Assembly (NCBI GenBank): GCA_963513935.1
Contig: OY740766.1
Location: 9,765,000-9,828,999, forward strand
DNA length: 64,000 bases
Source: Aphrophora alni
Taxonomy: Eukaryota; Arthropoda; Insecta; Hemiptera; Aphrophoridae
Direction: 5' to 3'
Under the pieces are notes generated by a model, which was not told the origin of the DNA, searched no databases, and saw only the letters and a list, made by a program, of their open reading frames with translations. Both the position numbers and the translations under genes were made by a program. Positions 47,920 through 59,469 of this stretch are shown one piece after another (positions within the stretch are counted from its first letter, which is position 1; every line of letters begins with the position of its first letter).

Positions 47920-50025
47920 ATTTTTACATTTAAACTTAATTTAAATATTTATTTCCCTAGATTAGCTGACTGTAGACACGTTTATGACTATTTATTAGGA
48001 ACGAATTACATCAGTAAATTTATGTTTCACTAGGATTATACACCATACTAAAGCAATATTTTGACAATCATCAGATTTTATGAGGAATAAAACAATAAAT
48101 ATATTCTATACTAAGCACAGAACATGACGGACAGATTGAGTTATGAGACTCTTTCTTATTATAACTAGATAATTAATGTTGAAGTAAATAATAATTACAT
48201 GTGACTTCTTTGTTACTACAGGCTCTATTCACATGGGAACCAGGCGGATTACTGCCAGATATAATCACATCAAAACCCTACTTTATTTAATTAAAATCCA
48301 ACAATACTCATCTATTTCATCTCTACATTCTGATTAGATTTCTTTTACATTGTGTTTTACGGGATTATATTGGTCATTCCAATTCACATTTCACTGGAAA
48401 TTTCAAAATGAATAAATTATGCAAAACCACTGCACAAACCTTCATACCCGTTCTTCCTAAAAACAAACTGACACTGTCGTTACCAAAGATGTCAAAGGTA
48501 GTTGACGGTCAAACGTAAGTTTAAACCACTGACGGAGTGTTGGACAGTAAAAAAAGATACATTTCAGTAGGGAATAACCTTGCTTCGATTGTGCCATATC
48601 ACCTTTCAAACGTAAATACTATTTGTTTAATACAGATATTATAACAACGATCAAGGTTAATATTTGTTTTCGACAATAATTATTCTATATAAATATATAA
48701 ACTTGCGATTTTAAACACATGATTGGGTCATTATTGTTCACTGAAATTTGAACAAAATCGGTTAAACTGATTGTGAGAAACTATATTTTAAATCTTCCCT
48801 GTGGTAGATTTGTTGGTTGTTTATTAACAAAATATGAACCAAAATTTACGAAGAAAGGAGACCAATACATTAACTATCAAATAATAATTGATCAAAATCT
48901 TTAGAGACGATTTTGAGAAAGCAGTAAATGTTTGTCTTTTACGACAATTACCCCCATTATTTACTGATATCAAAAAATTGCGTCCCGAATTATGCCTACT
49001 AAGCAAGTTTTAGCAATTATTTAAATATTTCTACAAAGACTGTGTTCATAGTTCAACTTCCTTCTTGATTGGCAATTACAGAAATGACAGTTTTTGTGAC
49101 GATTACTTTTGGTTTGGTTTTATTCAATTTGGGGGGGGGGGGATGGGCGAGTGTTATTGCACAGTTTCTTTCAATTATATTAAATTTGTATATGTATTTG
49201 ATGATTTTACAAAATAATTTGTACCAATTTCTCCTTAAAATAAGCAACAAAAATTCTTTTTAGAAGGTCACAAAAATACTTTTGCCAATTCATTAAACCA
49301 TGAGACTGTTTCGTGTTGAACGTTAGAGACAAGTTCGTGTAAACGTTCTGCATATAATGGCGCCGTTTAGTCTGTACCTATCACGCAAACCTGGCTGAAC
49401 ATGTTAACTATCACACTGTTCTACCAATTACCAAACACAGTAAATGATATAATTATATTATTATTTACATTTTAACTTAGTTGTTATCTTCACAAAGTAA
49501 TTTACAGAAGTCATTAAATTTTAAATTAGGTAATACTTACAGTCAAACACATCACATGTCTAGACAATTTGAGTTCAGATTTATGAACCGATGGAAAAAG
49601 TATTTCTTTAATGAAGAGTAATACTCAACTAAGTATTTTTCACAATTATATATAATAAAAACCCATTTTTGAAAAATTCACAATTGATATAATTGTCAAA
49701 AAAAATTACGTTTAAACCAATCGAAATATTAAATATAATTGTTTAAAATTTTACAAAAAAGACTGCTTGTACCAATAGTGATATCTATTGTTGTTAAAAA
49801 TGTTTGCCTTGTCTAGTGTTAAGAACAAAATCTTCTCAAGTTATTGAAGAGTTATTGAGAATCTTAATCTTGTCGTAACTTGCTTACCTACTCCTTAATA
49901 AAAAACTACTCCATTTATAAATACACAAAATATAATTATTTGTACCTCACCCATTTCCAATATTATAAAAAGAAATTTCTTGTAATCAATAACATAATTT
50001 AAACTGACCATAATCTTCTCAAATA
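47920..50025. other. AT-rich stretch with a G12 tract
   Basis: No gene supported. A run of twelve G lies at 49131-49142. The frames on both strands around 49053-49263 read through this tract and are not gene-like. Similarity to the sequence before repeat E copy 1 may begin near 49900. Confidence 0.55.
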
Positions 50026-50029
50026 TTAT

Positions 50030-50340
50030 ATCAGTTTAGAAACAAAACCCACTTTATTTACAGTGCTTTACTGACATGTACGGAACATTTTGCTTTTCCA
50101 TCGGAACATAAGGTTTCACTGTTGATAAGAAATACAATTGATATAACTGATTTCTATGTAAATATGAACCATTTCTACAGTCACTAGAAACCGGTACAGA
50201 AACCTACATTTTCATTCAATCTTCGATATTACTGGCAAGGAAAATGTTTTGTTTAAATATGTAACCTCAAATTCTGTAAGAATAACAACGAATATTATCA
50301 TTAAACGAAAGTTATTATAATGTGCTTCATCATGGTTCAG
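50030..50340. repeat. Dispersed repeat E, copy 2
   Basis: Partner of 11640-11950. Landmarks such as GATAAGAAATACAATTGA and TATTATCATTAAACGAAAG occur in the same order. Confidence 0.7.
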
Positions 50341-50344
50341 TCGC

Positions 50345-52840
50345 GCAAACCAACAACTAACAGGTTTTCTAAATGTTTAATTATACATTCTCATAATTAA
50401 ACACTCTCCACTTGCTTTACACGTGTAGTGCCTCGACCCTTGGTGCTTTAAAGATTTATGTAAAGAAAAACCTTTACACTTGCCGCAATGGACTTGGTTA
50501 CTAAGCTCTAACCAAACTATTTAACTATAAAACTTTTCACGAGATTTAGATTCGAATTTAGAATTAATTTGTAATTTTAATGTTAGAGAGATAGGATTGA
50601 TATCATTACACCCGGAAAAAAGAATTAAATTTTCGTTAAGCTGAATTACTGACAAAATATTTAAAAACAAATTTTAATTCCTAAACATACTTCAAGGAAA
50701 CAAGAATTTCTAACAAATTTCCAATTATTATTAAAGTTTATTGACCGATGTCGTGATTAAGTAAAACAACGAGAGAAGGACGTGCAAATTAATTATGAAG
50801 ATACGTAAAAAAAAGAAGAAAAAAGTTAATATTTTACAATTACTATATTAAATAGAGTCATTGTAAAATATCAACCATATTTTTTATTTTCTTTTGTAAA
50901 TTTTACAAAACACTAACTGTATAGATTTAAACTAAAAACAATAAAAAAATATAAAATAAGTTGTCGGTGTAATAAATGATTGCATTGTTTCTAATACAGG
51001 GTTATTAAAAATGAATGGTGCAAAAGTATAGCTTTCTTAATAATTATAACTGCATGGTTATATAAAAAATAGTTTTAAATAAAAGAATACCTAAACTCAT
51101 CATAAGTTCACGAAACCCCGATATGAGCCCCATTGGTGTAATGATAAATATCCAAGCGGAACACGGGCATAGATCACGTTTTGTGTTTGTTCTAAGCATG
51201 AAATACTTTTATTTTGGAAGAGTCCCTTTCACGATCGACACTGAAATGTAGGGTTTCAATACATCACATACTCAACTTTTGCATTTGGGTGGAACGTCTT
51301 CTTTATTACTAAACATAAGTCTCCCCCCCCCCAAAGTCAGGACAAAAGTCCCGATGTTTAGGCTTGTCGTTCGATTTAAATTTTGGTCGCATATGCTGTT
51401 TTTGAAGGCTTATCCCCCCTTGTACAAAGATACTACTAGTTGCAAGTGGGGTTATAAAACGTCAACAGCAATTCATCTGTTAATACATCTATTGACAAAT
51501 ATTTAGTATAAAAAATATTCCTATGAATTAAAAAAAGTCATTACCAATGCAAATAAACAATTCTCCTTGTTCAAATTTTTAAAATGAATTAAACTTGTAA
51601 GATATTAAATAGTAATAATGTAATTTAAAATAAAATAAAGTTTTACTATACGTCTTTTGTATTTACTATTTTCTCTTTCATAATCGTCTACTATGTTTTT
51701 GCACTCTTGACATAATATGTGACTTTTATATTGTGATTTTAGTTGTTTTGCTGAGTTTCTTTCCTTACGCTATTAAATTCAACACAACAGACATGACACA
51801 TTCTTTATTCAGCGATTGTAATGTTTAAGTTTGTAGACGTTTGTTTTCCTCCCAAGTACTTTTTCCATTACTACTAGTACATTGTTTTGTAATCATTGAA
51901 AATTTTTCGCTTGTTTTTCAATATTAGGTCTAATAAGGACCATTCTCAGTTGTTTTTGACAATTTTGTAGTGGTTTGTTTTCTTCTTGTTCCGTTCTGAA
52001 TAATTTATTACGTACAAGAAGGAATCGGAATATCAATTATTGTATAAAATGCAGACGGAGTGGGTCGTTTTGTTGTCATCTGATAATTGTATCTACACCT
52101 CCCTTATTTGCATTGTAAAAAAAAGTATATCTGATTTTTGTTCTACATCTTTATTATGGTTCACTTATTGATATCACAGAATCTTTTTTTTTTATTCTTG
52201 ATATACTAACTCCAAACTGTTATTTATATATCAATTTTTTAATTTAAAATTAATTCTATGAACCTTTTTGAGAAAAATGATATACAAGATAATTACTATT
52301 TTTTGTAAATTTTTAAAACCATATTGAAAAATGAGCAAACTTGGAATGTAGTTATCACTGCCAGTTGTAGAATTTAAAACATTACTGCATTACGAGTATT
52401 ACCACTATGAATATTGAAGCATATTATAAATTATAAAAATAAAAATAGCAACGTTATTCACGTATTTACGTTACAACTAAACAACACATAACCTAAAAGT
52501 TACATTTATCTTTCACAAGTGAACAATATACAGTTCACTTTTTCCTACGCATCTTGAACGATATTTAACCTAAATGACTAAACAAGTCCTCTCCGTTACA
52601 AGCCACCACTAAAACTAGCAATGAGGTATACTTCTGTTAAATTTTCTATCCACAAATCGTCATTGTGGAGTTCCGTGGAACGTGGGTATTTGTACAAGTA
52701 AATAAAATAAAAAGACAATTGTAGCTGAAGCTTTATTGGTTTGCAGGAATAGTCAAATGTAAACTAATTTTATGATTGGAAAAATGCTAAAACTTGGACG
52801 CTATCACAATAAAATGTTAAAAAAAAAATTAAATATAAAC
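50345..52840. other. AT-rich stretch with a C10 tract
   Basis: No gene supported. A run of ten C lies at 51323-51332. The plus frame at 51279-51506 spans it and has no recognised motif. Confidence 0.55.
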
Positions 52841-52849
52841 ACAGTCTCT

Positions 52850-53420
52850 CACATTTAGTTGATTTATTAACTCAAACACGTTTCAGAACAATGTCGCCAT
52901 CTTCTGTGATGCATAGGCTGCAATAATAAAATATATCTTTCTCATTGTGTACTCCCCGTGTGAATACATAATACGGAAAGATGGGTGTGGCCTAAATATA
53001 TTTTTCAACTTTCTAAATAGAAAGGCATTCAAATATTCCTTAAGTCATTCCAAGTAACCTATACAACTCATACACTATTGCTAATCTCATATTCTTATAT
53101 AAGCTATAACAATTTTATTTTTATTAACGTAGAATTTTTGTATAGAATTTATTTATAATAATATTACGATATTTTTAAATGTAGAACGATTGCCAAGAAT
53201 CTATTTCACTCACTTTGTAATATTTAAAAGTTCAAAATTTTGTCGACTTTAAAACATTTTTTTCCCTAAACAATGTTTAGTGACACAATTTATAAAGGCT
53301 TTATAAGTGGGGAATGTGATCTTTAGCTCGGTTATTGGTGATATTTTTCCTCTGCCTCTATATTACATCGGAAAATTTTCACAGTTTATGCCATCAAATC
53401 TTGATTTTAAAATCATGGTA
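52850..53420 (-). mobile_element. Second decayed Penelope-like element, endonuclease end only
   Basis: On the minus strand, the GIY-YIG remains read GRGKISPITERKDHIPHL-like sequence (about 53360-53300), a CVTKHCLGKKC-like block (about 53285-53255) and EIDSWQSFYI (about 53215-53185), the last matching the 'l.a.Es..I' segment. The 3' end at about 53000-52855 carries the GTGTGGCC block and CAGAAGATGGCGACATTG followed by CTGAAACGTG, again a GAAAC terminus. It is about 570 bp, with no reverse transcriptase, and multiple stops and frame changes make it dead. It looks like a relative of the copy at 46785-47910. Confidence 0.7.
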
Positions 53421-53424
53421 AACT

Positions 53425-54540
53425 TCAAACAAATTATGTTATAAGGTTTCTATAACGTCCGTTCATAAAAAACAATATTATATCCCGTATGTTTTAGGAT
53501 TGTCCTAATCTGACCTATAGTCTTACCTTGTCGTTATAAACTTGCTAAGCACTGGATATATTATGAACTATTTAGGATAAACTTTATTATAATATATGAA
53601 TGTGTACAATTAATTATTACACAAATGTTTTGACACTCTCCCAAATAAAATCCTAAAAAACATGCATTGATATTTCCAAGACAGAAATGAACAAATAAAA
53701 CATGACTTTATAACATTAAACTTAAACTTTATATCAATAATATTGACAAAGCCATAAATATGTCTTTAGAATACCACAATACATTTTCTTGTTTATGTTA
53801 TAGAGTTTTCAGTTACACTAATTACAAGTAGATTTTACCCGTTACTGTAAAATTTACTGTATCACTTTCACCGCTCTTGGAATTTTATTTTGTTTTAACT
53901 TATTTTGGAATATTTAAACCTTGAAATTCTACTAAAAGTTTATGGAAATCAGCGTGGTTCATTTTCAGAACTTTATTATCGTTAATATTCTAATCAATAA
54001 CTTTTATTTTGAATAATAACTTACAAAACAGGAAATTAGGCAAAAGTAACTATACGTTTTAATTGTTGGTTTTTGTGGATTAATTAAGCATAATTTCTTC
54101 AAATTCATAGAAGTTTGTGTGGGAATTTGTATGGTAAAATTTTTAGCTACATCAATTACAATGTAAGTACTTAATAAACTTTATCAATCATCAAAACTAC
54201 AATAGACAGATAGTTGATAAAACTCTAATATGTTCCTTCTTTATAGAAAAGTCAAAAATCATAAACATTTTTACACTTTCATATTAGCTTCCTTACAACA
54301 TAACTGAAAGTTAAAATTGGCAAGTATAAAACGAGAAATAATAATAGAAATAAAAAAATATAACATCAATTTACTTGTATGTTTCAACCAGTCTATGCAC
54401 ATACAAGCTGCGTATCAACAAGCTACATACAAGCTACGCAGATTTATGATTTACTTCAACTTATTGATTCAATCCCGTTTATATTTTACTCCATTGAAAT
54501 AAAGCGATGTCTTATCCACTCTATAAGTATCAGATAATAT
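53425..54540. other. AT-rich stretch, nothing recognised
   Basis: The plus frame at 54317-54502 contains a small internal repetition (ACAAGCTGCGTATCAACAAG and the following CTACATACAAGCTACGCAG, 54401-54440) but no domain. No gene supported. Confidence 0.5.
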
Positions 54541-54544
54541 ATTC

Positions 54545-54720
54545 CAATTGTAAGCAGACAAAACTTAAATGAGAATGCTTATTGGCAAAGTTTCAGTCAA
54601 CTTTAGTTTTGAAAGTCAATTTGACAACAGTCTAATAAGAATAAGAAGAGAATGCATCAGGGAGCATTTTTATTTACTGATGACATATGATATTTGAAGG
54701 TGTGCAAGCATTAAACTTTT
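54545..54720. repeat. Dispersed repeat G, copy 2
   Basis: Partner of 34590-34760. GACAAAACTTAAATGAGAATGCTTATTGG starts at about 54557, and ACTTTAGTTTTGAAAGTC follows. Confidence 0.55.
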
Positions 54721-54789
54721 TTAATTATAATAAATATATGTATAAACACAGCAACAGACTAGATAAAGTTTAGAAGGGAATTAAGAGTA

Positions 54790-54970
54790 ACTGTGCTTAT
54801 TTATATCCTCCCCAAGGTCTATTAGAGAGGAAGGACAATCAACCCTTGTTTACGTGAAAGAGAAATGAATCAGTCAACTAGGAACTGGAGATATCTCCTT
54901 AAAAAAAAATGCCTCATGACAAGCGGAAATAACCTGGAATCTGTATCATATACAGAGTGTTACGTAATGT
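54790..54970. repeat. Dispersed repeat C, copy 2
   Basis: Partner of 7525-7660. GGTCTATTAGAG, GGACAATCAACCCTTG, the GAGATATCTCCTTAA block and TACAGAGTGT occur in the same order. The GTTTGGTTAGTCCCT duplication is absent here. Confidence 0.6.
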
Positions 54971-54974
54971 GCGT

Positions 54975-56000
54975 TACTAAAATCGGAAACATTTTTTACT
55001 AGAAGTTAGGAAAACTATTAGTAACAATTTAAACTTTAGAATTCTTTGTTAGCAGTTTGTCACTTTCAGTTTTTTTATACAGAATTTCAATATGTAAACT
55101 ACAGACATTATTTGACGTATATACTATATAAATATCGTCGATGTATTATTTTATTCAAAATATACATATTACTTACGAGAATGGAACTGCTTTTATTATA
55201 TTCGATCTCTAGTATCACTTATTTGTTCACTGCTTTAATAAGTAATTGAAAATTGTTCTATACTTTCTACCTAAACGTTATGCAAAGTTCTATAACAAAT
55301 AGAATTTGCAGCGACATCAGAGGGTTTTTAAGAGAACTGATGACTATACCAATTTTACAAATATACTCATATAGATTAAATATTTTACTACATTAGAGAT
55401 TTAAGGTTAATTCCCTGGAGGACAATTACGTTTTAAAGATTTATTTTAATCTAAAGCAATCATGGTGAGGGACAGTCGTTAGTAACATGGGGCTTACGCC
55501 CTCATTCCAAATCCTCATTCTCATTGCCTATGTTTTCAGTTTCTCTTACTGTACAAGAAATTATAGATTTCTAATTCTATTTCCTTGTAATGGATAAGCT
55601 GCATTATTCGAATATCAGGCAGAGAGATTCTTTCAATTACATCAGATAGATTTCAATAAGCTGTAGATTCAACTTTCCATTACCCGTGTCCTACACAAGC
55701 ACCTTTCTTTTAACGAGAATGTCGGGGCGGGAAAGACTGATGATTATATTGTCCAAATATTATCCACTCTCTCAGCCCTATTTTCATCTTATTCGTTTAC
55801 ACCCTTTCCTCTCTCCCCGTTCTCTCTATTAGTTTCCGTAACTCTCTCGCTGCCCCTCTTTCTCTTAATTTGATATCCAGCTGATCTTTATTAAATATAA
55901 AAATGAATGCAATGTTGCAATGTTGAATAACAATGAGAAAAATGTAGGCTGGAACAGCAGTTATGTAGTGTAATATCATTTTACAAGTTACAATAACTAT
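54975..56000. other. AT-rich stretch, pyrimidine-rich block near 55.8 kb
   Basis: No gene supported. The segment 55760-55870 is rich in CTCTCTC and CCCC pyrimidine runs. The minus frame at 55797-55979 is the purine-rich complement and low-complexity. Confidence 0.5.
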
Positions 56001-56003
56001 TTA

Positions 56004-56056
56004 TTTAAAGATAATAAAACACAATTTGTTTTTGTAATATCCAATTTTCATATAAT

Positions 56057-56131
<75 letters not shown>

Positions 56132-56146
56132 TTTATTATCTTTAAA
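56004..56146. repeat. AT-rich foldback with perfect 20-bp inverted ends
   Basis: The left arm TTTAAAGATAATAAAACACA (56004-56023) is exactly complementary to 56127-56146. Between them lies an (AT)n run of about 64 bases (56059-56122). It resembles a minimal MITE or a microsatellite trapped in a foldback. No target-site duplication was clear. Confidence 0.85.
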
Positions 56147-56149
56147 CAT

Positions 56150-57080
56150 GGAATTCCACCAAGAACCAATGAAAATTATTTATTTAACATAATTTAATTT
56201 AACATCCAAAAACATTATCTGTTGTACATATTTGCAGATATTATGATTTGTTGTAAATAAGAACAATATTCATTCATGATTCCTTAGATTTTTTCCTAAA
56301 TATTTGGTAAAACTTAATTATTATCCCGTCCAATTTTTTGTGGTTCTACAATAAATGATGTTAAGACGATTCATATGAAATTATCAAAAGTTAGGTCTGA
56401 CATAAAAGACAGAGCTCTCTACTGATATAAAACTGTAAAAACTTGAATCTATACCTTACAGTGAGTACATAATTGTGTGCACTGTCAATAAGCACTCAAC
56501 TTTGAGCAAGCGCGCTTATAAGATCATACTTCTGGCAACCTTAATTTTCATTTTAGAGACATGTATACAACTACCTGTCCCTATTAAGTTAGTAAGATAT
56601 ACATTTTTGATGTTAGACAGAACAATAATCATGTTAAACGTTCAAGGAAAAACAGTACAGTACTATAATTTACAATTTCTAAAGGTGTTAGAGAAAGTGA
56701 TGCCCAACGTTGCTCTTTAATATACCAACGGAAAAGATAATGTGACACGTTAAAGTTAATAAAGAGGGAAACCATATTCTACCAAACGTTACAATATCTG
56801 GCGAATGGTGATGGTAAACATGGAAAGATGGTTCCAGACAAAAGGAGTGGAGGTTCAAATACTATTTTATAAATTTCTAATTAGAAGATCGGAGTAGAAG
56901 TATTCTAAGTACATTTTGAGTGCAACAATGAAAAGGATCATAGGAGCGAAATTTAAGTTTAAAATCCAGATTACATTAAGCATAGCATACGTTAAAAATA
57001 ATATAATAGTAAAGCCAAAACATTATGTTATATTCAAATAAACCATTTCTTTATACTTTTATACATCAGAAATGGAAAGT
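56150..57080. other. AT-rich stretch, nothing recognised
   Basis: The plus frame at 56475-56720 (81 codons) shows no recognised motif. No repeat structure was found. Confidence 0.5.
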
Positions 57081-57084
57081 TATG

Positions 57085-57430
57085 TAAACCTCCTTTGTTT
57101 ATAAGTAACATTGTATTTATACCAAGCCATTTTCTAATAATACCCTATAAACAACACAGTATTACCCTTTCTAAGGATTTTCCATTCTAATTATAGTACA
57201 ATGTTATATCATGAAGTACAATATAAGTTTAATCAAGTTTTTCTATCTAGAGGCTAAATTACTGCAAGACTACGATACAACGAAGTGCAGGAGGAACTTA
57301 TGTTGTAGATAAATGAATAGAGATATCTTAGTTTTATAACTCATTGTGATAAAGTAAATGAAAGTGAATGTCTTATTGACTTATGTATCTCTTTTTGAAT
57401 TGAATAATTATGTTTTTGATTTTTCCTAAT
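57085..57430. repeat. Dispersed repeat D, copy 2
   Basis: Partner of 8455-8790, with the same landmark order and orientation. Confidence 0.7.
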
Positions 57431-57439
57431 AATTTTTAA

Positions 57440-58345
57440 TATTATTTTGGAATTACAAAATTTATTTATTTTAAAAATATTATGTTACGTTACATAAAAA
57501 ATATAATAAGAAAAGTATAGTATATATACTAAACATATGTTTTAAAACAAACTTTTCGATTCTGTCACAAATTGTTCAACGGTATTGTAATTTATTTTAC
57601 TTTTAGGCTTTACATTTCCTACAGATAATTTAAACTTTTATATTTTCCAAATTTAAATATTATACAGGTATTATTCTGTTTCAAAGTTTAGGATTATGAA
57701 AATAGACAAAATAATCTACATTAATCATCGGCGTTTTTTTCCGGACTTACCTAAACTAACTTATTTATCCCATATATTGGCCTAAATTTATTAATTTGAA
57801 ATATTCTAGTATAAAGATTCATACTATCTGCATCACCTTCATAAATAAACCAACATGAGATACAATGCAATGTTCCTACGTCACCGAACCTACTCTACTG
57901 GAATAATTGGTCACCAATTTTAACATACATCTTATATATTTTTGGTTTGAGTGTGTGTTAATAGAGGTCGCCATTTTGTATGATTTCTAACTGTACTTAT
58001 ATATTTAACGTAGATTTGGTTATGAAAATATTTGAATAGGTTTGATACCTCACAAAATTTTTCTGTAAGCTAAATTTTGAAATTGCTGCCAATTGTCTAA
58101 TTAAAAAAAAAAGAAAATATTTTCATATTTACAAAGCACAAAAATGTATACTTTTTGTACATTTAAAATCTACAGTGAATAATACCAAATGTGTTTTATG
58201 GTTTAAAATTAAAATAATACTAAAGAACATAATTTATTATAAACAACCTCAAAATAAGAAAATGTAAGAAATAATGAATGTTGTAATCGAATTTGAGATG
58301 ATATTTTAATTTTAAAAATTTAAAAAGTAAATTTGTCTAAAATGA
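57440..58345. other. AT-rich stretch, nothing recognised
   Basis: No gene or clear repeat was identified. Confidence 0.5.
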
Positions 58346-58358
58346 TGTCAGTTTCGGT

Positions 58359-58979
58359 GGGTCATAGTAACCTGATGGTACCATCGTACCTAACCTGCTA
58401 TTTCTACCTGAAGAAGTGTCACCGAAACCCTTCTACTGTCTATCTTTACTGTTCCTACACATCACGTCTATTGTTAGATGTCTTGGGAATTACCCAGGCG
58501 TGGTGGCACCATCCAGTTTAGGGAGGGTCATTTTCAATATTTCAGTTGATGGACAGTAGAAGTACATATCAGTCGACTCTATCTGGTTCATTTCATTTCA
58601 GTTCATTTCTATCTGGATCATGGTTAACCTAACCTAACCTAACCTTTCCCTAATAGTTATCAACTAAGATATAAGTTGAGAATCTTTTTTTTTTTTTGCA
58701 ATAAGCAACAATCTGTCTACCTTGCCGGATTGAATTGGAAGTGAATGAAGTGATCATCAAAAACTAAATAGTTGCTAGATTTTATAGTTGTAGAGCAGAG
58801 ATAAAAAATGGCCCTTAAACAATCTGGTGGTGCCATCGAAATGTTTACCATCGATATTCACAGCTATTGTTTTGTGTAACAATGAGTGACCCTTTTCGAG
58901 TCGAAAAAGGAATCGGCCAGACCTTCATTCCTAGAATTAGGGATCCTCCTCCGATGGTACCACCAGGTTACTCTAACCC
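58359..58979. mobile_element. Non-autonomous DNA transposon (MITE-like) 1
   Basis: Terminal inverted repeats of 28 bp, 58359-58386 (GGGTCATAGTAACC...) and 58952-58979, differ at a few positions. They are flanked by an exact 8-bp direct repeat GTTTCGGT at 58351-58358 and 58980-58987, the expected target-site duplication. It is 621 bp, non-coding and GC-richer than its surroundings. An 8-bp duplication fits hAT, P or Merlin-type elements, and the ends do not decide between them. The GGTGG(T/C)ACCATC theme of the ends recurs inside at about 58502 and 58822. A second inverted pair, CTTCTACTGTC (about 58432) and GACAGTAGAAG, lies inside. The element also contains an AACCT tract. Confidence 0.85.
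58626..58645. repeat. Interstitial (AACCT)4 telomere-like tract
   Basis: Four exact copies of AACCT, the complement of the TTAGG-type insect telomere repeat (AGGTT register), lie inside the MITE-like element. Four units is short enough to be chance or internal to the transposon. It is not evidence of a chromosome end. Confidence 0.8.
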
Positions 58980-59003
58980 GTTTCGGTAGTTCCTATCTAG
59001 GAC

Positions 59004-59459
59004 CAATGACTACATAAATACTATAAGACACGACATGGCCATGTTAAATATTCTACGCTTATTCTTGAGTTGACCAATACCCGCTAGGTCGCTCTGCTAG
59101 AGAATCTGAAGTTGATGTGACTGGCGCTAGGTGGCTCTACGGTCAAACAATGTTTCAGGCGGGTAAGAGAAAACGCACTGATGCCACATATGGGACCAGA
59201 GATGCGAGGGAAGGTCGAGAATCGCTTATCTCAGCGCACGAACTGACAACACTGACTATGCTGACGCAAGTAAGTGAGAAGGTTTGTGAGAGAGAGGTCA
59301 ACAGTTGTACAGTCTCAACCAAGTGGGATGCGTACAGTCAAGCACCTGCTGCTAGCGCTTTCTGATAGCTGTGTGTCAAACTTGTGACGAACAGCACCCG
59401 TAAAGCGTAGACTATTTCCCTATCCTATGTCGTGTCTTATAGTATTTATGTAGTCATTG
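59004..59459. mobile_element. Non-autonomous hAT-like element (MITE-like) 2
   Basis: The ends CAATGACTACATAAATACTA... (59004 on) and ...TAGTATTTATGTAGTCATTG (to 59459) are complementary over about 33 bp. Weaker complementarity continues inward, with CTACGCTTA-like blocks at about 59052 and 59405. CTAGGACC occurs directly at both ends (58997-59004 and 59460-59467). The left copy shares its last C with the element. The CAATG terminus and 7- to 8-bp duplication fit hAT. The interior is GC-rich (about 59100-59370). Its 82-codon plus frame at 59117-59365 matches no transposase motif and is probably not coding. Confidence 0.82.
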
Positions 59460-59469
59460 CTAGGACCAA

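Noticed and set aside
58626..58645. Chromosome-end telomere
   Set aside because: Only four AACCT units lie inside a transposon with ordinary sequence on both sides.
59117..59365. 82-residue GC-rich frame inside MITE-like element 2
   Set aside because: The element is too short for a transposase, and the peptide shows no hAT or other transposase motif.
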